DNA of 64,000 bases, from contig NC_015559.1 of NCBI RefSeq assembly GCF_000214215.1, forward strand, positions 1 to 64,000. Reading direction: 5' to 3'. The stretch is from Marinomonas posidonica IVIA-Po-181 (GTDB lineage: Bacteria > Pseudomonadota > Gammaproteobacteria > Pseudomonadales > Marinomonadaceae). Within the stretch, counting starts at the first letter, position 1. Each line of letters begins with the position of its first letter. The notes beneath the pieces were generated by a model, which was given only the letters and a program-made list of their open reading frames with translations, was not told the DNA's origin and searched no databases. The position numbers were made by a program, and so were the translations under genes. Below, one piece after another: positions 20,577 to 29,108 of this stretch.

Positions 20577-21905
20577 ATGTCTAGCCCTTTCCTTTTATGT
20601 CAAGAAGATTGGCTTTGCTTGAGCTTTTTATCAGGCATAGGTCCAGCTCGATTATCTCGATTATTTGCCTATTTATCAGATTTAGATGAGTCGCAAGAAA
20701 CGCATCCTCATAGCTTAATGTTAGATCGCTATGTATTAGAGGATCATCTTAAGTCGTCTAACATTAAATCAAAGCAATTGGACTCCGTACTATCTTATGA
20801 GGTTTTAAGGTCTTTAAAGTGGCCAGATATCACCGCACGTGAAGCCATGGCGTTTTTATCGACTGGCAAGTTGAGTGATGAACAGGAAAAGAAACGTCAG
20901 GATACCCTAGCCTGGTTAGACCAGAAGAATCATCACCTCATTTTACCAACACATCCTGATTACCCTGAGGCGCTTAAACAGATCAGTGTTGCCCCCGTTT
21001 TACTCTATGTAAGAGGCAATTTGTCCGCGTTAACAGCGCCTAAAATTGGCATTGTCGGCGCTCGGCGATGTTCGAATTATGGGCGGGATATGGCGTTCCA
21101 TCTAGCTTATGAATTATCCATTTTAGGTATTTCGATTGTTAGTGGTGGCGCAATGGGGGTGGATACCGCGGCACACCAAGGCGCGTTAACTTCTAATATG
21201 ACACCCAGCATTGCGGTGATGGGGACGGGGTTAAAGCATTTATACCCGCAAAAGAATACTTCATTGTTTGAACAGCTATTAGATCAGAAGGGCGTATTGA
21301 TAAGTGAATACCCACTAACAACCACTCCAAGACCCAGCTTATTTCCTCCTAGAAATCGGATTATAAGCGGTTTAAGCATGGGCGTACTGGTGGCTGAAGC
21401 GTCTATTAAAAGTGGTTCATTAATCAGTGCCAGTTATGCCGTACAACAGAATCGTGAAGTATTTGCCTTACCAGGACGGATTAACGATGCTAACTCTGCG
21501 GGCTGTCATCAACTCATTCGTCAGGGGGCGACCTTGGTTCGTAGCGTACAAGACATTCTTGATGAATGCCCTGCTGAATGTCTGTCTATGAATAACGTCA
21601 AGGCGCATGATGAGTCTGGTAAAAAAGATGCAATTGAAAGGTCCCCTACCATCTCCGATGCTTATGTTAGCCAGATTACTCTCTTTGGCAAAGACAAAGA
21701 ATTCAAGGCTAAGCAAGCGCCAGAATCACTGTCATCAAGTGCGAAACAGATTATTAACTATGTCGATGAACAAGCAAGGTCCGTGGATTTTGATGAACTG
21801 GTTCGTGCGAGTAAGCTGAATGCAAGTGAGCTAATGCAAGCACTCATAGAGTTGGAGTTGAGTGCTTGCTTAGAGAATAAAGATGGTCGCTATTTTCGTG
21901 TTTGA
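20577..21905 (+). CDS. dprA: DNA processing protein DprA (Smf)
   Basis: DprA protects incoming single-stranded DNA during natural transformation and loads RecA. The 442-aa product has an N-terminal SAM-like helical domain (LSFLSGIGPARLSRLF), the Rossmann-like core (GIVGARRCSNYGR, SGGAMGVDTAAHQGAL, VMGTGLKHLYP, FPPRNRIISGLS, GRINDANSAGCHQLI) and a C-terminal winged helix (SVDFDELVRASKLN). The open frame begins at 20520, but the ATG at 20577 with AAGGA about 11 nt upstream is the better start. Its place next to def is conserved in gammaproteobacteria. Confidence 0.95.
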   Translation: MSSPFLLCQEDWLCLSFLSGIGPARLSRLFAYLSDLDESQETHPHSLMLDRYVLEDHLKSSNIKSKQLDSVLSYEVLRSLKWPDITAREAMAFLSTGKLSDEQEKKRQDTLAWLDQKNHHLILPTHPDYPEALKQISVAPVLLYVRGNLSALTAPKIGIVGARRCSNYGRDMAFHLAYELSILGISIVSGGAMGVDTAAHQGALTSNMTPSIAVMGTGLKHLYPQKNTSLFEQLLDQKGVLISEYPLTTTPRPSLFPPRNRIISGLSMGVLVAEASIKSGSLISASYAVQQNREVFALPGRINDANSAGCHQLIRQGATLVRSVQDILDECPAECLSMNNVKAHDESGKKDAIERSPTISDAYVSQITLFGKDKEFKAKQAPESLSSSAKQIINYVDEQARSVDFDELVRASKLNASELMQALIELELSACLENKDGRYFRV

Positions 21906-22012
21906 TTAAACCGCTCTCAAGCTGGTTAAGACTGGAACTGGCGAAGAGGCATTGTCCTGAAGCTTCTTCTTTAAGAAATGCTGCCTAGCTAGAGAGAGGT
22001 AGAGTAAGTCCT

Positions 22013-22432
22013 TTAATCCAAGTTGCCAAATATGTCTTTTTTTAACTGTTTGATGTCACGACGCTCTTTCTTATTCGGCTTATGATCTGCCATGATACGC
22101 CCACCAAAAGACTTGTGTTCCAATGCTCTCTTTTCGCGTTTTTCAATGGATTCAGGGGTTTCTTCATAAAGCAGTCTAGCTTCTGGAGCCCCTCTTCTTT
22201 GGCCACTAATGCTTTTGATCTCAACTATCTTTTCGTCCCAGCCAATCCGAATACCAATCAAAGCGCCTACTTCGACATTGCGACTGGCTTTGCCTTTACT
22301 ACCGTTGTAAGTAATCTTGCCACCGTCAATGGCGTCTTTGCTGAGCGAGCGAGTTTTGAAGAATCGTGCCGCCCAAAGCCACTTATCTAAACGAACAGCT
22401 TGTAGTTCTGACTGTTTTTCTGTTTTACTCAT
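22013..22432 (-). CDS. hslR: Ribosome-associated heat-shock protein Hsp15 (S4 domain)
   Basis: Hsp15 binds stalled 50S subunits carrying nascent-chain tRNA and helps recycle them. The 139-aa product begins with the S4 RNA-binding domain (VRLDKWLWAARFFKTRSLSKDAIDGGKITYNG) and ends with a basic tail (KPNKKERRDIKQLKKD), as in E. coli HslR. The frame opens at 22507 but would then overlap cysQ. The ATG at 22432 gives the family length, although its ribosome site is weak. It is divergent from cysQ and convergent with dprA. Confidence 0.92.
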   Translation of the reverse strand: MSKTEKQSELQAVRLDKWLWAARFFKTRSLSKDAIDGGKITYNGSKGKASRNVEVGALIGIRIGWDEKIVEIKSISGQRRGAPEARLLYEETPESIEKREKRALEHKSFGGRIMADHKPNKKERRDIKQLKKDIFGNLD

Positions 22433-22474
22433 AAGGAATACATTGACCCATTTTGTTGTCATATTGAGGCTGTT

Positions 22475-23341
22475 ATGCAGGACGTTAATCAACACCCCGT
22501 TTTTCAAGCGCTACAAAAAATAATACACGATGCAGCCACAGCGATCATGGAAATTTATCAAAGTGCCGATTTGGGGATTCAGCAGAAGTCTGATGACAGT
22601 CCTGTTACGGCGGCTGACTTGGCGGCACACCGTATTATTTTATCAGGTTTGCAAGCACTTACACCGGACATACCTGTCTTATCAGAAGAAGGTACGGTGA
22701 AATTTGAAGAGCGTGTGCACTGGCCGTCTCTTTGGATCGTTGACCCTTTAGATGGCACCAAAGAATTCATTAAGCGAAATGGTGAGTTCAGTATCAACAT
22801 TGCATTAGTTCAAGACGGCAGACCAATTGTGGGCATGGTGTATTTGCCCACGACACTGGAAGGCTATTTTGGTGTCACGGAGGCTTGGCAAGATTTGCCT
22901 GTCGGAGCGATAAAATGGCACGACGACGTTGAGCATGAAGCCACGTATGAATCTATCAATGTCAGAGTGCCAAGAGAGCCTATTATTGTCATGACCAGTC
23001 GCAGCCATGGCCCTGCCCTGCCTATCGATTTAAAAGACACCTTAAAGGCTAACTATGAGCAAGTAAGAGAGTTGCCAAAAGGCAGTTCCATTAAGGGTTG
23101 TCGTATTGCCGAAGGCATTGCCGATTTGCATTTACGACGTGGTCCAACCAGTGAATGGGATACGGCGGCCCAACAAGCCATTATCGAGGCTGCGGGTGGT
23201 ATGCTGGTCACACCAGAAGGAAAGCCATTTCGATACAATCAAAGAGAGACCTTATTAAATGGTCATTTCTTTGTCTCTGGTAATGAAATTGCGCCACACA
23301 TTATGCGTTGGTATGAAAACAAAGACAGTGAGATAGACTAA
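22475..23341 (+). CDS. cysQ: 3'(2'),5'-bisphosphate nucleotidase CysQ
   Basis: CysQ hydrolyses PAP, the by-product of sulfate assimilation, to AMP. The 288-aa product is a lithium-sensitive inositol-monophosphatase-fold enzyme. The metal motifs are SDDSPVTAADLAAH, LSEEG, WIVDPLDGTKEFIKRNGEF and SEWDTAAQQAIIEAAGG. GAGG is 5 nt before the ATG. It is followed by a parS-containing terminator-like palindrome. Confidence 0.95.
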   Translation: MQDVNQHPVFQALQKIIHDAATAIMEIYQSADLGIQQKSDDSPVTAADLAAHRIILSGLQALTPDIPVLSEEGTVKFEERVHWPSLWIVDPLDGTKEFIKRNGEFSINIALVQDGRPIVGMVYLPTTLEGYFGVTEAWQDLPVGAIKWHDDVEHEATYESINVRVPREPIIVMTSRSHGPALPIDLKDTLKANYEQVRELPKGSSIKGCRIAEGIADLHLRRGPTSEWDTAAQQAIIEAAGGMLVTPEGKPFRYNQRETLLNGHFFVSGNEIAPHIMRWYENKDSEID

Positions 23342-23425
23342 TGAATGTCGTTTTTTAGTGGACTGTTATTCTATCTGTCTATTGTTTGTTCATGTAACGC
23401 AGACTTATTTCGTATCGTTATCATT

Positions 23426-23463
23426 AAAAAGCCATGTGTTTCACGTGAAACACATGGCTTTTT
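23426..23463. terminator. 38-bp perfect palindrome: bidirectional terminator with parS at its centre
   Basis: The palindrome AAAAAGCCATGTG...CACATGGCTTTTT is perfect over 38 bp, with A-runs and T-runs at its ends, so it can terminate transcription in both directions between the convergent cysQ and tetR genes. Its central 16 bp are an exact parS sequence. Confidence 0.8.
23437..23452. other. parS centromere-like site (exact consensus)
   Basis: TGTTTCACGTGAAACA is identical to the consensus ParB-binding parS site. The parA/parB genes are not in the window. Confidence 0.92.
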
Positions 23464-23525
23464 ATCTTATTGATCTAGTGTGTTATTTCTAAAACTTGGC
23501 TGCTTTATCGCTAATAAAATTATAC

Positions 23526-24101
23526 CTAAGCCATTTTTAATCTAGACACAATGCGTTCATGGGCGCGTTTTAGGAAGTCATTTTGTAATGGTTGACTGAT
23601 GGAGCGTGCAATGGAGACGGTTCCAACTAATGACACCACAGTCTCCTCAGCTAAGGCTTCCGGCTCAGGGTTACCTCTTTTCTTTAAAATAGTTGCTAGG
23701 CGTTCAACCAAGGTATCAAAACAAGCTTGGTAGGCTTGCCTTACTTTTTCTTCTTTGTGGGCCGCGTCTGTGACGAGAAATTCTAAAGGAGAAGGATGAT
23801 CCTGGTCAGTCTTACTCCAACTTAAATAGCGCGTTACTAGCGCTTTAAGATGAGTTTCTTTGCCTTCTGTTCGTTTGTCGTCTCGTGCCCAAAAAGCATG
23901 AGAAACTGCAAATTGCATAGCCGCTTCGTAAAGGCTGCTTTTACCTGAGAAGTGCGCGTAGAAAGCACCGTGGGTCATGTTTGCTTTCTGCATGATTTGC
24001 GTTAGCGTGACACGGTCAAATCCTCTGGAGCAAAACAACTTTGCCGCAGCCACTAAGATGCGTTGGCGAGTTTGCTCCTTGTGTTGCTGTGTATAAGGCA
24101 T
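23526..24101 (-). CDS. TetR/AcrR-family transcriptional regulator
   Basis: The 191-aa repressor has an N-terminal TetR helix-turn-helix (residues about 10-55: RQRILVAAAKLFCSRGFDRVTLTQIMQKANMTHGAFYAHF, here quoted as overlapping parts of one motif). The remaining helical domain binds an unknown ligand. GGAGGAG lies 6 nt before the ATG. It is divergent from a fabF-type gene across a gap of about 190 bp, so that gene or itself is the likely target. Confidence 0.88.
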   Translation of the reverse strand: MPYTQQHKEQTRQRILVAAAKLFCSRGFDRVTLTQIMQKANMTHGAFYAHFSGKSSLYEAAMQFAVSHAFWARDDKRTEGKETHLKALVTRYLSWSKTDQDHPSPLEFLVTDAAHKEEKVRQAYQACFDTLVERLATILKKRGNPEPEALAEETVVSLVGTVSIARSISQPLQNDFLKRAHERIVSRLKMA

Positions 24102-24292
24102 CTCGTCTCCTCCTTATTTAGATTTAGCCATCTTGCATTCTATTTCTTATGGTGAACAAATTCTTGCGGTGATCAAAATATTATCTTGATCATATTAACT
24201 CTCACTCTAGCATGGGTAAGGTCATTTTGCAGAAAACAAAAAAATCGATCAAAACTGCAAAGCCACTTATTAGAGATGCAGAGGGTTTTCTC

Positions 24293-25567
24293 ATGTCTTC
24301 ACAAGATCGAATTGTTATTACTGGAATGGGGTTGGTGTCTCCGCTAGGCGTTGGCGTTGAATCCGTATGGGCAAAGCTGATTGCAGGTGAATCTGGTATT
24401 CGCCCGTTACCAGAATCCATCTCAGCGAGTTTAGCGACTAAGATCGCTGGCCAAGTACCTAGTATTACAGATCAAGATAATGGTTTGGATGAATCCAACT
24501 ATCTGTCACCAAAAGAAAGAAAAAGAGTAGATCTGTTTACGCTTTTTGCTTTAGCCGCTGCAGATGAGGCGTTAAAGCAAGCGAATTGGTTACCTGAGAC
24601 TGAGTTAGACAAACAAGCGACAGCCACAGTAATTGGTACGGGTATTGGGGGCTTTCCTACCATTACCAAAGCTCATACAACGCTTCAGGAGTCAGGTCCA
24701 AAACGAGTGTCTGCTTTCACAGTACCGGCCTTTTTGGCCAACTTAGCGGCGGGTAACGTATCGCTAAAATATGGCTTCAAAGGTCCCATCGGTACACCTG
24801 TTACCGCTTGCGCCGCTGGTGCTCAGGCCATAGGTGATGCCATGCGTTTGCTCCGTTCCGGTGAAGCTAAGGTCGCGTTAGCTGGTGGCACTGAGGCCTG
24901 TATTGATACTTTATCATTGGCAGGCTTTGGGGCTCTGAAAGCTCTATCAACCAATAACGATAAGCCAGAGCAAGCGTCAAAACCCTTTGATGCGGAACGT
25001 GATGGCTTTGTCATGGGGGAAGGTGCGGGTTTGATCGTAATGGAGACGTTAGAGCATGCCTTATCAAGAGGCGCGAGCCCTTTAGTCGAAGTGGTTGGTT
25101 ATGGAACCAGTGCCGATGCTTATCATTTAACTTCTGGACCGGAAAGTGGTGAAGGTGCCGCTCGTGCGATATCCGCTGCTTTGAGCATGGCTGGTATCAG
25201 CGCAGATCAAATTGGTTATGTGAATGCGCATGCAACATCGACTCCTGTGGGTGATCGAGGTGAGATTAATGCTTTAAAAAGTATTTTTGGCGATTCTGTG
25301 AGCCAAGTGGCGGTCTCTTCTACTAAATCTTCGATTGGTCACTTACTTGGGGCGGCAGGTGGTGTGGAAGCGATTTTCAGTGCGCAAAGTATTCTCTCCG
25401 GTAAGTTACCTGCAACATTGAACTTGAATCATCCTGAAGACAGCATAGCGGATATGGATTTGGTGCCATTGGTTTCACGTGAAAAACAAGTCGACTATGT
25501 CTTGTCTGACAGTTTCGGTTTTGGTGGAGTGAATGCCGCGATTATTTTAAAGCGCTTTGCTCATTAA
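24293..25567 (+). CDS. Beta-ketoacyl-ACP synthase II-type enzyme (FabF-like)
   Basis: This thiolase-fold condensing enzyme elongates acyl-ACP with malonyl-ACP. The 424-aa product has the KAS II triad: Cys in VTACAAGAQA, His in NAHATSTPVGD and His in SSIGHLLGAAGG, with the conserved Lys in SSTKSS. The frame opens at 24212, but the ATG at 24293 has AGAGGG 8 nt upstream and gives the family start. It stands alone, away from a fabD-fabG-acpP cluster, and is divergent from a TetR regulator, so it may be a second, regulated KAS II. A parS-like element lies inside the coding sequence. Confidence 0.9.
   Translation: MSSQDRIVITGMGLVSPLGVGVESVWAKLIAGESGIRPLPESISASLATKIAGQVPSITDQDNGLDESNYLSPKERKRVDLFTLFALAAADEALKQANWLPETELDKQATATVIGTGIGGFPTITKAHTTLQESGPKRVSAFTVPAFLANLAAGNVSLKYGFKGPIGTPVTACAAGAQAIGDAMRLLRSGEAKVALAGGTEACIDTLSLAGFGALKALSTNNDKPEQASKPFDAERDGFVMGEGAGLIVMETLEHALSRGASPLVEVVGYGTSADAYHLTSGPESGEGAARAISAALSMAGISADQIGYVNAHATSTPVGDRGEINALKSIFGDSVSQVAVSSTKSSIGHLLGAAGGVEAIFSAQSILSGKLPATLNLNHPEDSIADMDLVPLVSREKQVDYVLSDSFGFGGVNAAIILKRFAH
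25471..25486. other. Degenerate parS-like site inside the fabF-like gene
   Basis: GGTTTCACGTGAAAAA matches parS at 14 of 16 positions and keeps the central TTTCACGTGAAA. It may be a weak ParB site or chance. Confidence 0.45.
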
Positions 25568-25618
25568 CAACGGCTTATTAACTGCATAGCGTATTGAAAG
25601 AGAAAACTAGTCTAGATA

Positions 25619-25654
25619 AAAAAGCGGCCCTGTGTGAAAACAGAGCCGCTTTTT
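25619..25654. terminator. Bidirectional terminator between fabF-like gene and dctM
   Basis: AAAAAGCGGCCCTGT pairs with ACAGAGCCGCTTTTT (one mismatch, 6-nt loop), with A/T runs on both sides. It serves the convergent fabF-like and TRAP genes. Confidence 0.88.
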
Positions 25655-25685
25655 GTTCGTGCAATCAATATATTGGGTGGTGTCC

Positions 25686-27005
25686 CTACCCCATAATTTT
25701 GTTTGGCAACCACATCACCATGTCTGGGAAACACATACAAATGATCAGCACCAGTAGTTTGATTAAAACAAATGGTGTTACTGACTTATAAATGTCCAAC
25801 ATGGTAATACCTGGAGGGGCGATACCCTTCAAGTAGAATAAGGCAAAACCATAAGGTGGGGTTTGTACCGCTATCTCAATGTTGAGAATCATCAAGATAC
25901 CAAACCAAATCGGATCAAAACCTAATGACACTGCAATCGGTGTGAAGATAGGCGCACACATCAAGACAATGATGAACTCGTCAATAATGAAGCCAAGCAA
26001 CAGCATGATCAGCTGGAACATGATGATGACCATCATCGGCGACAAGCCGAGATCTTGTGTGAAGCTGGCGACCATGTTCTGTACGCCCATCAACAGATGG
26101 AAGTTACTGAAAACCGTGGCACCGAAAATGATCCACATAGCGACACTGACCAACAAGGCTGCTTGCATACCAGCATTACGAACCATACGAGGTTTGAAGC
26201 GCTTAAAGAGCACCGCCAAACAAATAGCACCCACAACGCCAATTGCCCCTGACTCTGTCGGGGTCGCAACCCCCATGATAATACTGCCTAATACGGCCAC
26301 AATCAGTAGCAAAGACAATAAACCATCACGAGCCGTAAACCATTTCTCTTTCAAGGTGGGTGCTACGTCTGGAACTTTGTCTAAAGGGGCTTTGCTGTGA
26401 TCCAGCTTACAAGCAATCACTACATAGGTGATAAGCAAAACAATGGTAATTAAGGCTGGCACTAATGCGGCTATGAACATGCGCCCTACTGAGTTTTGTG
26501 TTGCTGATGCAAACATAATCATCGGAATGCTAGGGGGAATCAAGATCCCAAGGCCGCCACCTGCCATGATCACGCCCAATGCCAAACGCTTGTTGTAACC
26601 ACGTTCTAACATAGGTCGTAATGCAATACTGCCGGATGTCATGATGCCGGCACCTATGATGCCAACCATGGCACCTATCATAGAACACACTATGATCACG
26701 CTGATGGCTAATGAGCCGCGTACTCGGCCTATTAACATTTGGCTTGCGTTGAACATGGCGTCGCCAATGCCGGAACGAGTCAGCAATTGTCCCATGTAGA
26801 TGTACAAGGGAATGGCCAATAGAATAAAACTGAAATGTGTGGCTTCTAACGTGGTTGGAATGACATTAAACAGACCGTCACCCCAAGTAATGTAACCCAC
26901 GGCCATGGCGATTCCACCCAGACCTAACCCCACAGGTGCACCCAACGCGAAGGTTACTAGAATACAAAGTAGCAAAACGCCGGTAAGAAGTTCGATGCTA
27001 ATCAT
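25686..27005 (-). CDS. dctM: TRAP transporter large permease, DctM type
   Basis: This inner-membrane subunit carries out Na+-driven import of an organic anion. The 439-aa product has about 12 hydrophobic segments and the TRAP-L signatures (FSFILLAIPLYIYMGQLL, MIGAMVGIIGAGIMTSG, ILIPPSIPMIMFA, ATPTESGAIG). It overlaps the small-subunit gene by 8 nt, so translation is coupled. With dctQ and dctP upstream it forms a complete TRAP system whose substrate cannot be read from sequence alone. Confidence 0.92.
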   Translation of the reverse strand: MISIELLTGVLLLCILVTFALGAPVGLGLGGIAMAVGYITWGDGLFNVIPTTLEATHFSFILLAIPLYIYMGQLLTRSGIGDAMFNASQMLIGRVRGSLAISVIIVCSMIGAMVGIIGAGIMTSGSIALRPMLERGYNKRLALGVIMAGGGLGILIPPSIPMIMFASATQNSVGRMFIAALVPALITIVLLITYVVIACKLDHSKAPLDKVPDVAPTLKEKWFTARDGLLSLLLIVAVLGSIIMGVATPTESGAIGVVGAICLAVLFKRFKPRMVRNAGMQAALLVSVAMWIIFGATVFSNFHLLMGVQNMVASFTQDLGLSPMMVIIMFQLIMLLLGFIIDEFIIVLMCAPIFTPIAVSLGFDPIWFGILMILNIEIAVQTPPYGFALFYLKGIAPPGITMLDIYKSVTPFVLIKLLVLIICMCFPDMVMWLPNKIMG

Positions 27006-27555
27006 GTGGCGTTTCCTCTATATTTCGAACGGAATCAGGAAGCAATTGTTTACCTGTTAATAAGTGAAAGCCTTCTTCTAATAAGTCGCTGCTGAGCTGA
27101 AGACCGAGCATAAAGCTAGCTACCGCCATCATTACCCAGTAATGGTGCATATGAGGTGCCCATTCACTCTGGCGACGATAATTGAACTCTAGGGCTTCTT
27201 CGAATTTACCTATGCTCATTTTGCAAATGATGGCGACAAAGAAGATGGCGAGGCAGAAAGAAATAATATTGAACAAACTGCGCATACGGGGCGACACTTT
27301 GTTATAAAGAATATCGACGTTGATGTGAGCTCGCTGCTGTTGCGCGTAAGCACCACCTAAAGCGGCAATGTAACCAAAAATAAACAGGGATAAGTCGTAT
27401 GCCCAGATTGTTGGCTGATTTAAGAAGTAGCGCGAGAAAACCTCAAAGGCGACGACAAAAGCCAGCACAGGCATCAAATAAGATATGGATTTGCCGACAA
27501 AGGCCACCAGCGCATGAATGGTAAGGCAATAGCGCCTGATCGCTGTCTCTATCAT
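26998..27555 (-). CDS. dctQ: TRAP transporter small permease, DctQ type
   Basis: This four-helix membrane protein links the periplasmic binding protein to DctM. The 185-aa product has the DctQ segments VFSRYFLNQPTIWAYDLSLF and AQQQRAHINVDILY. The frame opens at 27630, but the ATG at 27555 has AAGG about 9 nt upstream and the extra residues would overlap the dctP-dctQ hairpin. It overlaps dctM. Confidence 0.9.
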   Translation of the reverse strand: MIETAIRRYCLTIHALVAFVGKSISYLMPVLAFVVAFEVFSRYFLNQPTIWAYDLSLFIFGYIAALGGAYAQQQRAHINVDILYNKVSPRMRSLFNIISFCLAIFFVAIICKMSIGKFEEALEFNYRRQSEWAPHMHHYWVMMAVASFMLGLQLSSDLLEEGFHLLTGKQLLPDSVRNIEETPHD

Positions 27556-27615
27556 TGTGTAATACCTTAAAAGGATGGGAAGGTTGTGCGAAATTACGAA
27601 AACATTTACCAAAAA

Positions 27616-27649
27616 ACAAAGGAGACACAACCAAGTGAGTCTCCTTTGT
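27616..27649 (-). terminator. Intercistronic terminator between dctP and dctQ
   Basis: On the minus strand ACAAAGGAGAC pairs with GTCTCCTTTGT (11 bp, 12-nt loop) and is followed by a run of T. It lies between the dctP stop and the dctQ start and should let most transcripts end after dctP. Confidence 0.8.
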
Positions 27650-27682
27650 GTATTGTATCAATCCATTGATAGAAAGGCTGTA

Positions 27683-28711
27683 TTAGTTCGCTTCTTTACG
27701 AAGTACTTCAATTAACTCAGCGCTGTATTTATCAGATTTAGCGTATTCGTCCCATAAGCCAGCACCTGCAGATTGCCAAGCTGCTTTGTCAGCATCACTT
27801 GGTGCAGGGCTCCACTGTAGACCTTTTGCTTCCATCTCTGCCACGGCTTGAGATTCCCACAATTTAGACTTAGTCAATTGCTCACGAGCGTGTACAGTTG
27901 TTGCTGCTGAAACAATTGCTTGTAGATCTGGAGACAACTTGCTCCAAGCATTGCGGTTAACAATAATAGGTAACACTTGAGCACCAGCTAGAGGAAGTGG
28001 GTACATGTATTTAGCCACTTCAACGTGATTACCATCGCGGTGATCAATCATGTTAGAACCGATAGAACCATCGATAACACCTGTGGACAAAGAAGTGTAG
28101 ATCTCACCCCAAGCTAGTGATACTGGCGAAGCACCTAGATTACGTAGGAACTTGCCGTAAGCACCAGGTGCACGGATTTTCAAACCTTTGAAGTCTTCAA
28201 TTGATTTGATTGGTTTTTTCGTTAAAACGTAAACCGCAGGCTGAATGTATGGATCAAGCCAAACTAGACCTTGAGAGCCATACGCTTCTTTTAGGATAGG
28301 TGCCCAACCTTTCTCTTGGAAAAGTGTGGTTAATTCAGTGGCGTCATCAGTGCCGCCAGGAAGACCGATTTCAACAATACCTGCTGGTAGCTCACCGGCG
28401 TGCATAGATTGGAAAGGCGCGCCCATTGTGATTAGGCCAGACTTTACGGCACCTAGGATACCTGTTGTACCAACACCTTCACCAGAATAAAGAACTTGAA
28501 CCTTGATACGGCCGTTAGACATAGTTTCAATGTTTTTCGCCAAGCTTTCGTATACTTCACCGAATGCACTACCGCGACTGTATAGATTAGCGAAACGCCA
28601 GTTGTGATCAGCAGCCTGGGCTGCAGTAGAAGCCATTGCTCCTAAGCCAAGTGCCATAGCTAACGAACTTGCAACCAAACGTTTTTTTGCTTTTTGAAAC
28701 GTCTTTAACAT
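27683..28711 (-). CDS. dctP: TRAP transporter substrate-binding protein, DctP type
   Basis: This periplasmic receptor delivers the substrate to the DctQM permease. The 342-aa product has a signal peptide of about 33 residues (basic start KTFQKAKKRL, then a hydrophobic core ending AAQAADH). The TRAP motif LKIRAPGAYGKFLRNLGASPV carries the conserved Arg for a carboxylate. The insert and the absence of a close dicarboxylate match leave the substrate open. It is the first gene of the minus-strand dctP-dctQ-dctM operon. Confidence 0.92.
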   Translation of the reverse strand: MLKTFQKAKKRLVASSLAMALGLGAMASTAAQAADHNWRFANLYSRGSAFGEVYESLAKNIETMSNGRIKVQVLYSGEGVGTTGILGAVKSGLITMGAPFQSMHAGELPAGIVEIGLPGGTDDATELTTLFQEKGWAPILKEAYGSQGLVWLDPYIQPAVYVLTKKPIKSIEDFKGLKIRAPGAYGKFLRNLGASPVSLAWGEIYTSLSTGVIDGSIGSNMIDHRDGNHVEVAKYMYPLPLAGAQVLPIIVNRNAWSKLSPDLQAIVSAATTVHAREQLTKSKLWESQAVAEMEAKGLQWSPAPSDADKAAWQSAGAGLWDEYAKSDKYSAELIEVLRKEAN

Positions 28712-29108
28712 GAACTACCTCATAAACAAAGTTTGCAGAAAAAGGTCACCAACCAAATGTTGTGACAACTTGCATTGGATACTTTCAAAAAGCCAACTGG
28801 CGTTAAAGCATACAAAACCCATCTAAAGTTTTGCCATCACCAAACAATTGAAAAATCAAAAAGCCTTAAAAATCAGTTAACTATATAAAAACCTGCACTG
28901 TATAGGTGCTTTATGGTTCGTTTTGGTGCAAATGTGGGTTAACTTTAAATCAATAATAACATGAGTAAATCTATTCTATCGCATTGAAATAACTGCATAT
29001 TTTTTGTGAATTTCAACAATAATAGTCAGTGGCCTGATTCGAGCTATGTTTGCCCTAAAATGGTTCATGACTGAAGGCCTGCTTCAGAAAATTGATCATT
29101 CAAGGCCA
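28712..29108. other. Gene-free region upstream of dctP
   Basis: This 397-bp AT-rich stretch lies between the chemoreceptor stop and the dctP start. It should hold the dctP promoter. I see no open frame with a ribosome site, no strong hairpin and no operator I recognise. Confidence 0.4.

Noticed and set aside
25594..25791. 65-codon plus-strand frame after the fabF-like gene
   Set aside because: It runs through the bidirectional terminator and into the end of dctM.
25879..26400. 173-codon open frame opposite dctM
   Set aside because: It is the antisense shadow of a membrane-protein gene, and its composition follows from the complementary hydrophobic codons.
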